Source: Kiritimatiellaceae bacterium
Lineage (GTDB): Bacteria > Verrucomicrobiota > Kiritimatiellia > Kiritimatiellales > Tichowtungiaceae
Reading direction: 5' to 3'
Assembly (NCBI GenBank): GCA_013141415.1
Contig: JABFQY010000005.1
Coordinates: forward strand, 248,001 to 312,000
Length of the DNA stretch: 64,000 bases
The position numbers were made by a program, and so were the translations under genes. The notes under the pieces are model-generated. The model saw only the letters and a program-made list of their open reading frames with translations, was not told the origin of the DNA and did no database searches. Positions 27,901 to 37,906 of this stretch are shown here, one piece after another. Position 1 is the stretch's first letter, and each line of letters starts with the position of its first letter.

Positions 27901-28134
27901 ATGCGTCCGATGGAACTCAAAATTACCAGAGAGATCCTGGATCTTGCCGACCGGTGCAATCGGGGATACCGGTGCCTGACAGGCGATCTGTCCGAACCTC
28001 AGGCGCAGGTGGTCGGCCCGCGCCGGTTTATCTGCCATGACTCGGAGCCGTGCGCCTACAAGTTTCCGTTTGGGAGCAAATTTTTCTGCACCTGTCCCGT
28101 CCGGCAGGCGATCTACGAAACGTACGGGAAATAA
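27901..28134 (+). CDS. Small cysteine-rich protein, unknown
   Basis: The 77-residue reading frame runs from the ATG at 27901 (a second ATG is at 27910) to 28134. Six cysteines are grouped as DRCNRGYRCLTGD, FICHDSEPCAYKF and FFCTCPVRQAIYETYGK. The spacing suggests a metal or iron-sulfur site. No Shine-Dalgarno sequence is obvious. It lies 50 bases before gltX on the same strand and is divergent from hpt. I do not recognise the family with certainty. The ordered cysteines, the closing CTCPVRxxIY motif and codon use like its neighbours make it look real. Confidence 0.5.
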   Translation: MRPMELKITREILDLADRCNRGYRCLTGDLSEPQAQVVGPRRFICHDSEPCAYKFPFGSKFFCTCPVRQAIYETYGK

Positions 28135-28147
28135 CCAACTCGCCTCT

Positions 28148-28168
28148 TGCATCCTGCATCCTGCATCC
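28148..28168. repeat. Three tandem TGCATCC units
   Basis: Three perfect 7-base direct repeats lie 17 bases before the gltX start codon, in the place where a ribosome site would be expected. Probably a minor slippage product. Confidence 0.6.
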
Positions 28169-28184
28169 CGTATACCATACCGCC

Positions 28185-29489
28185 ATGAAAACACGCACCC
28201 GCTTTGCCCCCAGTCCGACCGGCCATGTTCATATCGGTAACATGCGCGCCGCCATCTTCAACTGGCTCTACGCCCGCCACACCGGCGGACAGTTCCTGCT
28301 TCGCGTTGAAGACACCGATCGCGAACGCTCCACGCCGGAAGCCATCAAGACGCTTCTTGAAGCCATGGACTGGCTCGGCCTCAACGTGGATGAAACCCCG
28401 CTCTATCAGTCCACCCGCATGGACGCCCACCTCGCTGCCGCCGAAAAACTGCTGGCTTCAGGCCATGCCTACAAAGAAGACAAAGGCGGAACCGGGCAGG
28501 GCGAGTGCATCATCTTTAAAATGCCCGGAACCGATGTCGAATTTACCGACCTCGTCAAAGGCACGCTCAAGAAATCCGCCGCCGACATGGCCGACTTCGT
28601 GATCGTCCGTTCCAATGGTACGCCGGTGTTCCACCTCGCCAACGTGCTGGACGACATCGAACAGAAAATCACCCACGTCATCCGCGGCGACGACCATGTC
28701 GAAAACACCTTCCGCCATATCGCGCTGTACAAAGCGCTCGGTGCGCCGGTTCCGCAGTTCGCCCATCTGCCGATGATCATCAACGCGCAGGGCAAGCCCT
28801 ATTCCAAACGCGACGGCGACGCCTTTGTCGGCGACTTCCAGACCAAAGGATTTTTCGGCGAAGCGCTTTTCAACTATCTCGCACTGCTCGGCTGGTCGCC
28901 CGGCGACGAACGCGAAGTCATGACCCGCGCCGAAATGATCGACGCGTTTGATCTGGTCACCGTTCGCTCGTCGCCCGCCCAGATGGATCTGCGAAAACTG
29001 CTCTGGATGAACGGCGAATATATGCGCGCCATGAAACCGGCCGACTTTGCCGCGCTCTGCCGCAACGAACTCGCCGCCGCCGGGGTTGTTCCCGGCGCAA
29101 ACGCGGACGCCGTGTTTGCGCTGATGCAGGAACGCACCAAACTGCCGGCAGAAATTGTTCCTTCCACCGCTTTTTTCTTCACCGACGACTTTGCCTACGA
29201 CGATAAAGCCGTGGAGAAAAAACTGGCGAAGCCGGAAGTTTTCCAGACGTTGGAAAAAATCGCCGGAATTCTCCAAGGACTGGAACTGTTTGACGCCGAA
29301 ACCGTCAATAAAGCGCTGCACGACTTTGTCGAGCAGGGCGGACTTAAATTCGGCGACGTCATGCCGCCACTGCGTATCGCTGTTTCCGGTCAGCAGTCCG
29401 GCCCCGACCTCGCGCCGGTACTGGCGATCCTCGGCAAAGACGCGACACTGAGCCGCATCCGCAAAACCATCGCCCGCTTCAGAGTTTAA
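28185..29489 (+). CDS. gltX: Glutamyl-tRNA synthetase
   Basis: The start is the ATG at 28185 (MKTRTRFAPSPTG). The 434-residue class I synthetase has the HIGH-type motif PSPTGHVHIGN, the tRNA-binding FLLRVEDTDRERS, RGDDHVENTFRHI, and a KMSKS-type loop GKPYSKRDGD. It is slightly shorter than the usual 460-490 residues, mainly in the anticodon-binding half. No clear Shine-Dalgarno sequence is present; the tandem TGCATCC repeat lies there. It charges tRNA-Glu, and possibly tRNA-Gln if this organism uses the transamidation route, which cannot be told here. Confidence 0.93.
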   Translation: MKTRTRFAPSPTGHVHIGNMRAAIFNWLYARHTGGQFLLRVEDTDRERSTPEAIKTLLEAMDWLGLNVDETPLYQSTRMDAHLAAAEKLLASGHAYKEDKGGTGQGECIIFKMPGTDVEFTDLVKGTLKKSAADMADFVIVRSNGTPVFHLANVLDDIEQKITHVIRGDDHVENTFRHIALYKALGAPVPQFAHLPMIINAQGKPYSKRDGDAFVGDFQTKGFFGEALFNYLALLGWSPGDEREVMTRAEMIDAFDLVTVRSSPAQMDLRKLLWMNGEYMRAMKPADFAALCRNELAAAGVVPGANADAVFALMQERTKLPAEIVPSTAFFFTDDFAYDDKAVEKKLAKPEVFQTLEKIAGILQGLELFDAETVNKALHDFVEQGGLKFGDVMPPLRIAVSGQQSGPDLAPVLAILGKDATLSRIRKTIARFRV

Positions 29490-29597
29490 AGTTTCAGCAA
29501 CTAAGGATGCTGTAAAAGGTCGCGCCCATCCCATCGAACTCGGCGACTTGAAGAAAAAGTTGGCTTAATCCAAATCAGCTTATGGTTGCCGGACACT
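29490..29597. other. Intergenic gap with inverted repeat
   Basis: Between gltX and the convergent small lipoprotein gene there is no reading frame worth calling. GTTGCCGG (29585-29592) and CCGGCAAC (29601-29608) form an 8-base inverted repeat that straddles the lipoprotein stop codon. No T run follows on either strand, so a terminator is doubtful. Confidence 0.4.
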
Positions 29598-29882
29598 CTA
29601 CCGGCAACATTCTGATTTATTCTCGCTAATCGCTTTGCACTCGAGACATTGCCATCCTTTGCAGCCGCAGGCATGTCCTTTCCAGAGAGTGCCGTCGATG
29701 TTGTAACCATGTATAACCTGAGTAGTAATGCGTCCGCAGGTTTGGCATGCGGCCAGTCTCTTCCAAAAGACACCAAGGCTGACACCAACGCCAACTTTGT
29801 TTGGTGAATTCAGGTTGGTTGTGGTTTGGCCAGAAATGGTGCATCCGACCATGAGGAATAGAATAATTAATCTCGCGGTCAT
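29598..29882 (-). CDS. Small cysteine-rich lipoprotein, unknown
   Basis: Starting at the ATG at 29882, one base after the parB stop, the product has 94 residues (an ATG at 29894 overlapping parB would add four). MTARLIILFLMVGC is a lipoprotein signal with the lipobox LMVGC. The mature part has seven further cysteines, arranged ACQTCGR, HACGCKGWQCLECK and ECC, resembling a zinc ribbon. I do not recognise the family. Tight spacing suggests co-transcription with parB, but a functional link is not evident. Confidence 0.5.
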   Translation of the reverse strand: MTARLIILFLMVGCTISGQTTTNLNSPNKVGVGVSLGVFWKRLAACQTCGRITTQVIHGYNIDGTLWKGHACGCKGWQCLECKAISENKSECCR

Positions 29883-29883
29883 T

Positions 29884-30795
29884 TTATAAATCATCCGAGC
29901 TGATTCCAAGAATCTCGAGGACGCGGGTGAGGTCTTCGTTGTTGTAGTAGTCGATCTGGATGGAGCCTTTGACCTTTTTGCCGTTGGAGAGCGTTTTGGT
30001 CGAGCTGATGTGTACCGCCGTGCCGAAGTGCTGGTGCAGTTTTTCGGAGAGGTGGCGGACGTAATCAATCGGCAGGTCGGTTTTTTCGGCGCGCGGCTTT
30101 TTGGTTGGTTTCTTGAGCCGTTCGACGATTTTTTCCAAGGCCCGGACGGAGAGACTTTCGCGGATAATGCGCTGGGCGAGCAGTTCTTTTTCCGCATCAA
30201 TCTCTACGCCGAGGAGCACTTTGCCGTGTCCGGCGGAAATTTGTCCGCCTTCGAGCATCTTGCGGATTCCGGCGGGCAGGTCGAGCAGGCGGAGGATATT
30301 GGCGATGCTGGCGCGGGCTTTGCCGACGCGTTTGGCGACCTGATCCTGAGTCAGCTTAAACTTATCGGCCAGTTCGCGGTAGCCTTCGGCTTCTTCCATC
30401 AGGTTGAGATCGTCGCGCTGTAAGTTTTCGATCAGCGCGATTTCGAGCGCTTCCTGGTCGCCGATATCGAGCAGGATAACCGGCACTTCCGGCAGGTTGG
30501 CGGCTTTGGCGGCGCGCAGGCGGCGTTCCCCGGCGATCAGTTCAAAATGTTTTTCCTTCTGCCGGACGAGCAGGGGCTGGAGGATGCCGTGTTCCTTGAC
30601 GGATGCGATCAGTTCGCTGAGCTGTTCGTCGCGGAAGATGCGGCGCGGCTGCATCGGGTTGGCTTTAATCCGGCCAACGGCGATCTTCGTGATGCCGGTA
30701 CTATCCGGAGCCGGAGCATCCATGACGGGAGCCGTTACCTTCTTTTCCTGAATAAGCGCATCCAGCCCGCGACCTAAACCCATTTTTTTAGCCAT
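29884..30795 (-). CDS. parB: ParB-family chromosome partition protein
   Basis: The 303-residue protein begins MAKKMGLGRGLDALI, the usual ParB/Spo0J opening. The CTPase/ParB-N domain has PMQPRRIF, LVRQKEKHFELIAGERRLRA (with the GERR box) and ALIENLQRDDLNLMEEA. A KorB-type helix-turn-helix follows (LTQDQVAKRVGKARASIANI), then a C-terminal dimer domain ending with a KGSIQIDYYNNEDL element. It should load on parS sites near the origin. parA is not adjacent: ligA lies upstream and the small lipoprotein downstream. I found no parS consensus in the window. GAGG at about 30803-30806 precedes the ATG. Confidence 0.92.
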   Translation of the reverse strand: MAKKMGLGRGLDALIQEKKVTAPVMDAPAPDSTGITKIAVGRIKANPMQPRRIFRDEQLSELIASVKEHGILQPLLVRQKEKHFELIAGERRLRAAKAANLPEVPVILLDIGDQEALEIALIENLQRDDLNLMEEAEGYRELADKFKLTQDQVAKRVGKARASIANILRLLDLPAGIRKMLEGGQISAGHGKVLLGVEIDAEKELLAQRIIRESLSVRALEKIVERLKKPTKKPRAEKTDLPIDYVRHLSEKLHQHFGTAVHISSTKTLSNGKKVKGSIQIDYYNNEDLTRVLEILGISSDDL

Positions 30796-30857
30796 AAATT
30801 ACCTCGTTGTAAGTGCCCACGAATAACACGAATGAGCACGGATGGGAAAGTTTTTGT

Positions 30858-33779
<2,922 letters not shown>

Positions 33780-33787
<8 letters not shown>

Positions 33788-34268
33788 AAATAAAATAACA
33801 GTTAAAGTCGGCAAACCGGCTCCGGCGTTTACGCTGAGCGGCAGTGACGGGAAAGAACATTCCCCTGCCGATTATCTTGGAAAAACCGTGGTGCTCTACT
33901 TTTATCCGAAGGACGACACTCCCGGTTGCACCAAAGAGGCATGCGGATTCAGCGATCTGCGGATCCGGTTCAAGAAACTCAACGCAGTGGTGCTGGGAGT
34001 CAGTCGAGACAGCCAGATCTCGCACAGCAGTTTTATTAAAAAATTCAAACTCCCGTTTGTGCTGCTTTCCAACCCCGATACCCGCGTGATGCGGAAGTAC
34101 GGTGCGTTTGGTGAAAAGATGCAGTATGGGAAGATGGTCATGGGCACGATCCGCTCGACGGTGATTATCGGGCCAGATGGAAATGTTTCAAAACATTGGA
34201 AAAAAGTGGCGAAGGCGGACGAGCATCCCGCCAAGGTTCTGGAATTTCTGGAGGCGCACAAAGAATAG
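33780..34268 (+). CDS. bcp: Thiol peroxidase of the Bcp/PrxQ family
   Basis: The product is 162 residues from the ATG at 33780, eight bases inside dapF. The peroxiredoxin motif is YFYPKDDTPGCTKEACGF, with peroxidatic Cys50 and resolving Cys55, the five-residue spacing of PrxQ. Later FVLLSNPDTRVMRKYGAFGE and RSTVIIGPDGNV are typical. It reduces hydroperoxides using thioredoxin. The perfect hairpin at 34268-34318 begins at the last base of its stop codon. Confidence 0.93.
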
Positions 34269-34318
34269 GGGTCAGGCCTTGACTTTTGCCAAAATGGCAA
34301 AAGTCAAGGCCTGACCCC
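34268..34318. repeat. Perfect 51-base hairpin (24-base arms)
   Basis: Left arm 34268-34291 begins GGGGTCAGGCCTTGACTTTT; the right arm 34295-34318 is its exact complement, with loop AAA. There is no T run, so it is not a standard terminator. It fills the gap between bcp and folK. The core CTTGACTTTTG resembles that of the palindrome at 59848-59887. It looks like a REP/MITE-type mobile repeat. Confidence 0.85.
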
Positions 34319-34338
34319 GTAGGATGGAGGCAGAGCAA

Positions 34339-34845
34339 ATGACGGAGACGGGATTTTGTCTTGGATCAAATATGGGTGGACGGCTACACCTGCTTCGGCA
34401 GGCGAAAGCTCGGATTCTGCTGGACCCGCAGGTCAAATTTGTTGACCAGTCTGCGGTTTATGAAACCGAACCGGTGGGCGTGAAACCGGAGTACAAAGCG
34501 ATGAAGTTTCTCAACGCGGTGCTGATTGTACAGAGTCCGTACACGGCGGAAGAGTGGTTGCAGAAAATCAAGAAGATCGAAAAAGCTCTGCACCGAGTCC
34601 GGACAGAAGACCGTAATACCCCTCGAACCATGGATATTGATATCATTTTCTGCGGCGACCAGATGGTCGATAGCGATTTGCTGAAAGTGCCGCACGCCCG
34701 CTGGGCGGAGCGCCGCTTCGTGGTTCAGCCGCTGGCGGACGTCCGCCCGGAACTGGTGCTACCCGGCACGGATGAACCGGTACGGAAAGTTCTTGCGAGC
34801 ATGATGGATAATGATGATGTTCGGATTTTCTCAGAGCGGTGGTAA
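34339..34845 (+). CDS. folK: Dihydropterin pyrophosphokinase (HPPK)
   Basis: The ATG at 34339 has GGAGG eight bases upstream (34326-34330) and is preferred over the ATG at 34324, giving 168 residues. The opening CLGSNMGGRLHLLRQA, the substrate part FLNAVLIVQSPYTAEEWLQ, and the signature RNTPRTMDIDIIFCG (usually RxxPRxxDxDI) are all present. It transfers pyrophosphate from ATP to hydroxymethyldihydropterin in folate synthesis. It is followed within five bases by panB. Confidence 0.92.
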   Translation: MTETGFCLGSNMGGRLHLLRQAKARILLDPQVKFVDQSAVYETEPVGVKPEYKAMKFLNAVLIVQSPYTAEEWLQKIKKIEKALHRVRTEDRNTPRTMDIDIIFCGDQMVDSDLLKVPHARWAERRFVVQPLADVRPELVLPGTDEPVRKVLASMMDNDDVRIFSERW

Positions 34846-34849
34846 AGTT

Positions 34850-35623
34850 ATGAAGATGACGGCGGTAAAAATTAAAGCGCTTAAAGGGCTGACCAAAATC
34901 ACGGCGCTGACGGCGTATGACTGGCTGAGTGCGCGGTATGTGGATGAAGCGGGCATTCCGCTGATTCTGGTCGGCGACTCGCTGGCGATGACGGTGCTTG
35001 GCTACGAAACAACGCTGCCGGTGACGATGGATGAAATGGTTCACCACACCGCCGCCGTTTCGCGCGGTGTGAAAGATGCGCTGGTTGTTGCCGATATGCC
35101 GTTCATGTCGTATCAGGGAACGCTGGAGCATGCGCTGGAAAATGCCGGACGATTCATCAAAGAAGGTCGCGCCGATGCCGTAAAAATCGAAGGCGGCGCG
35201 ATGCGGGCCGATCTGATTGAGAAACTGGTCGCCAACGGCATTCCGGTGCTCGGTCATATCGGGCTGACGCCGCAGAGCGTTAAGGAAACCGGTTTCAAGA
35301 TGCAGGGCAAGACCGATGAGTCGGCCCGCAAGCTGCTCGACGATGCGCTGGCGCTGGAACAGGCGGGCGTTTTTGCCATCGTGCTGGAATGCGTACCGGC
35401 GGAGCTGGCGGAGAAAATCACCGCCGCCCTTAAAGTTCCAACCATTGGAATTGGCGCCGGGCCGCACTGCGACGGACAGATTCTGGTTTTCACTGACGTG
35501 CTTGGTATGGGGCACGGCCATGTTCCCGGCTTCGTCAAGAAGTTCGCCGACCTCAAGCCGCAGATTGAGTCCGCACTCTCTGCTTACAGGAAAGAGGTTG
35601 AGCAGGGCGGGTTTCCGTTATGA
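34850..35623 (+). CDS. panB: Ketopantoate hydroxymethyltransferase
   Basis: The start is the ATG at 34850, four bases after the folK stop; the frame also opens at 34811, inside folK. The 257-residue TIM-barrel protein has ITALTAYDWLSARYVDEAGI, ILVGDSLAMTVLGYETTLPV, VKIEGG and IPVLGHIGLTPQSV, and IGIGAGPHCDGQILVFTD near the end. It makes ketopantoate for coenzyme A using methylene-tetrahydrofolate, which fits its neighbour folK. It overlaps panC by four bases. Confidence 0.95.
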   Translation: MKMTAVKIKALKGLTKITALTAYDWLSARYVDEAGIPLILVGDSLAMTVLGYETTLPVTMDEMVHHTAAVSRGVKDALVVADMPFMSYQGTLEHALENAGRFIKEGRADAVKIEGGAMRADLIEKLVANGIPVLGHIGLTPQSVKETGFKMQGKTDESARKLLDDALALEQAGVFAIVLECVPAELAEKITAALKVPTIGIGAGPHCDGQILVFTDVLGMGHGHVPGFVKKFADLKPQIESALSAYRKEVEQGGFPL

Positions 35624-36459
35624 AAATTATTGAATCTCCCGAAGAGATGCAGAAGCAGGCGCGGCTACTGATCCAGTCCGGCGAATACATCGGCTTCGTG
35701 CCGACGATGGGTTATCTGCACGAAGGCCACCTTTCGCTGATCCGGATTGCCAAGGAATACGCCGACGTCGTGGTTGTCAGCATTTTTGTTAATCCGGCTC
35801 AGTTCGGGCCGAACGAAGACCTCGCCGCCTATCCGCGCGACTTTGAACGCGACGAAAAGCTCTGCCGCGAAGCGGGCGCGGACGTTCTCTTTTATCCCAC
35901 ATCGCAGAATATGTATCTCGACGACCACAGTCTCTGGCTGTCCGAGGAGTCACTTTCCACGGTGCTGTGCGGCGCGGCACGCCCCGGCCACTTCCGCGGG
36001 GTTTGCACGATTGTCGCCAAACTGCTGAATATTGTTCAGCCGGACTATATGGTGCTGGGCGAAAAGGACGCCCAGCAACTGCGCGTTTTGCGCCGCATGG
36101 TGCGCGACCTGAACTTTTCCGTGAAGATCATTGCCGCGCCGACGGTTCGTGAAGCCGACGGCCTCGCCATGAGTTCTCGTAACAAATATCTGACGCCAGC
36201 CGAGCGCAAAGAGGCGGCCTGTCTTTCCCAGTCATTGGAGAAGGCCAAGACGCTGTTTACGGCGGGCGAGCGCGATGCCGGAAAGATCGGCGCGGCGGTG
36301 CGCGCAGTGATTGAGGAGACGTCGGGCCGCGTGGATTATATTGAACTCGTTGACGACGAGACGCTTCAGCCCGTCCGCACGCTTGAAAAACCGGCGCTAT
36401 TGGCGCTGGCCGTGAAGTTTTCCGGTGCGCGGTTGATTGATAATGCCGTGCTTCGCTGA
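35620..36459 (+). CDS. panC: Pantothenate synthetase
   Basis: The product is 279 residues. VPTMGYLHEGHLSLIR holds the HxGH motif, then VVSIFVNPAQFGPNEDLAAY, DYMVLGEKDAQQLRVLRRM, and the KMSKS-like AMSSRNKYL. The enzyme condenses pantoate and beta-alanine. panD is not in the window. The start overlaps the panB stop (ATGA), so folK-panB-panC read as one unit. Confidence 0.95.
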   Translation: MKIIESPEEMQKQARLLIQSGEYIGFVPTMGYLHEGHLSLIRIAKEYADVVVVSIFVNPAQFGPNEDLAAYPRDFERDEKLCREAGADVLFYPTSQNMYLDDHSLWLSEESLSTVLCGAARPGHFRGVCTIVAKLLNIVQPDYMVLGEKDAQQLRVLRRMVRDLNFSVKIIAAPTVREADGLAMSSRNKYLTPAERKEAACLSQSLEKAKTLFTAGERDAGKIGAAVRAVIEETSGRVDYIELVDDETLQPVRTLEKPALLALAVKFSGARLIDNAVLR

Positions 36460-36553
36460 GAGGCGTTCCGGGCGCCGGGAAATTAAAATACGATTTTGGA
36501 AAATTTTCCTTTAAACAATCGTTTAGCTCATTACATTGGTGGGCCTTTACGAG

Positions 36554-36627
36554 GGCGCGATGGCCGAGAGGTTAGGCACGGGTCTGCAAAACCTGCTAGA
36601 GCGGTTCAATTCCGCTTCGCGCCTCCA
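36554..36627 (+). tRNA. tRNA-Cys (anticodon GCA)
   Basis: The acceptor arms GGCGCGA and TCGCGCC pair perfectly. The discriminator base is T, as in bacterial tRNA-Cys, and the CCA end is encoded (36625-36627). The anticodon loop CTGCAAA places GCA at 36586-36588. The T arm contains GTTCAAT. Total length 74 bases. Confidence 0.93.
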
Positions 36628-36662
36628 GATTTGAATAGGGAGCTCATCGAAGGAGAAAGAAA

Positions 36663-37064
36663 ATGGCAGTACCGAATGACCTGTATTATGCGAAGACTCA
36701 TGAATGGCTGAGAATCGACGAGAACATAGCCACCGTGGGAATCACCGATTTTGCCCAGAGCCAGCTCTCGGACATCACCTTTGTTGAACTTCCCGATGTC
36801 GGCCGCGAAGTCGAAGCCGGTGATGAAGTCGCCGTGGTCGAATCCGTCAAAGCCGCTTCCGACATTTATGCTCCGGTAGCCGGTACGATCGTGGAAGTGA
36901 ACGGCGACCTCGAAGATTCGCCCGACATGATCAACGCCAGTCCCTACGATGCCGGCTGGCTCTTCAAGATTGAACTGCGCAAAGAGGAAGACGTTGACAA
37001 TCTCATGAGCGCCGAAGAGTACGCCGAGAGTTGCGACGAAGGCGGCGACGTCGAAGAAGACTAA
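36663..37064 (+). CDS. gcvH: Glycine cleavage system H protein
   Basis: The product is 133 residues, starting just after AAGGAG. The fold signature [20 protein letters not shown] and the lipoylated Lys63 in [14 protein letters not shown] are intact, followed by [20 protein letters not shown]. The last dozen residues are strongly acidic. GcvH shuttles the aminomethyl group on lipoamide between the glycine-cleavage enzymes. GcvP and GcvT are not in the window. lipB follows, and lipA is at 55922. A terminator sits between gcvH and lipB. Confidence 0.95.
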   Translation: MAVPNDLYYAKTHEWLRIDENIATVGITDFAQSQLSDITFVELPDVGREVEAGDEVAVVESVKAASDIYAPVAGTIVEVNGDLEDSPDMINASPYDAGWLFKIELRKEEDVDNLMSAEEYAESCDEGGDVEED

Positions 37065-37068
37065 CCCG

Positions 37069-37093
37069 AAGGGCGGCGCGGCCGCCCTTTTTT
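37069..37093 (+). terminator. Rho-independent terminator after gcvH
   Basis: AAGGGCGGC, loop GCG, GCCGCCCTT, then a run of six T. The lipB start codon follows only eight bases after the T run ends. Confidence 0.9.
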
Positions 37094-37100
37094 GTTTTAT

Positions 37101-37805
37101 ATGAAAGCCTGGGCCCTGCAATTTGACGAGCCGGTGCCGTATCAAGCCGGACTCGACATGCAGCGCCGCCTGCTCGCAGCGCGGCAGGCTGATGAAATTC
37201 CTGACACGGTTCTGATTCTCCAGCACACGCCGACGATTACGCTCGGCAACCGCGGCCGCGACAACTATCTGCTCAAAACGCCGGAGGAGTATAAAGCTCT
37301 CGGCATCGAAGTATTTCACGCTGAACGCGGCGGCGACGTGACCTATCATGCGCCGGGGCAGTGGGTGCTTTACCCAATCATTTATCTCGGCGGTTCTGAT
37401 GCCGACTCGCACGGCTACCTTTGGAATTTGGAAGAGGTCGCTTTGCGTACGCTGGCCGATTTCGGTATCGCCGGATTCCGGCGCGAAGGCAAAAACGGTG
37501 CATGGACAGATCATGGGAAGGTCGCGGCCATCGGCTTCCGTCTTAAACGCTGGGTTTCGTTCCATGGCATGAGCTTTAACGTCAGCCTTGACCTATCTGG
37601 TTTCCAAACCATCGTGCCGTGCGGACTGGTCGGTCAGCCGGTTGCTTCGATGCAGACCGTTCTGGGCGACGCCTGCCCGCCGATGGAAGCCGTCCGCGAC
37701 CGGCTTCTCGCCAACTTTTCCGAAGTCTGCGCTCGTGACCTTAAAATTTTTCAAACACCGGAAAAGGCTCCGGTAATGCTGCGCGAAATAATTTTTCCAT
37801 CTTAG
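37101..37805 (+). CDS. lipB: Octanoyltransferase LipB
   Basis: The 234-residue protein starts at the ATG at 37101. The family signature GGDVTYHAPGQWVLYP, the Lys in HGKVAAIGFRLKRWVSFHG and the catalytic Cys in IVPCGLVGQPVASM are present. It moves octanoate from acyl carrier protein to the target lysine of proteins such as GcvH, the gene just upstream. There is no visible ribosome site, and a strong terminator immediately precedes it. Expression must therefore come from read-through, a promoter within the terminator region, or a leaderless message. Confidence 0.93.
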   Translation: MKAWALQFDEPVPYQAGLDMQRRLLAARQADEIPDTVLILQHTPTITLGNRGRDNYLLKTPEEYKALGIEVFHAERGGDVTYHAPGQWVLYPIIYLGGSDADSHGYLWNLEEVALRTLADFGIAGFRREGKNGAWTDHGKVAAIGFRLKRWVSFHGMSFNVSLDLSGFQTIVPCGLVGQPVASMQTVLGDACPPMEAVRDRLLANFSEVCARDLKIFQTPEKAPVMLREIIFPS

Positions 37806-37906
37806 CCTTGCCGAGCTTCTTCTTGATCCGTATCGTCTGCGCCCAATATGTAAAACTGGGGAAGAGTTTATTTTATCTTTTCCCTGCAACCAGAAAAGGA
37901 GTGCTC

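Noticed and set aside
28148-28168. Tandem TGCATCC as a CRISPR or regulatory repeat
   Set aside because: Only three 7-base units with no spacers; too short for CRISPR and not palindromic.
27856-28194. Upstream extension of hpt to 294 residues
   Set aside because: The ATG at 27855 has a ribosome site and gives the standard length; the extension overlaps the small cysteine-rich gene.
29585-29608. GTTGCCGG/CCGGCAAC inverted repeat as a terminator
   Set aside because: No T run on either strand, and the loop holds a stop codon of the adjacent gene.
30796-30857. Parts of the parB-ligA gap as a parS site
   Set aside because: The CACGAAT repeats there do not match the parS palindrome.
35447-35461. 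TTCCAACCATTGGAA inside panB as another member of the palindrome family
   Set aside because: It encodes the conserved PTIGIGAG part of PanB, so its match is probably coincidental.
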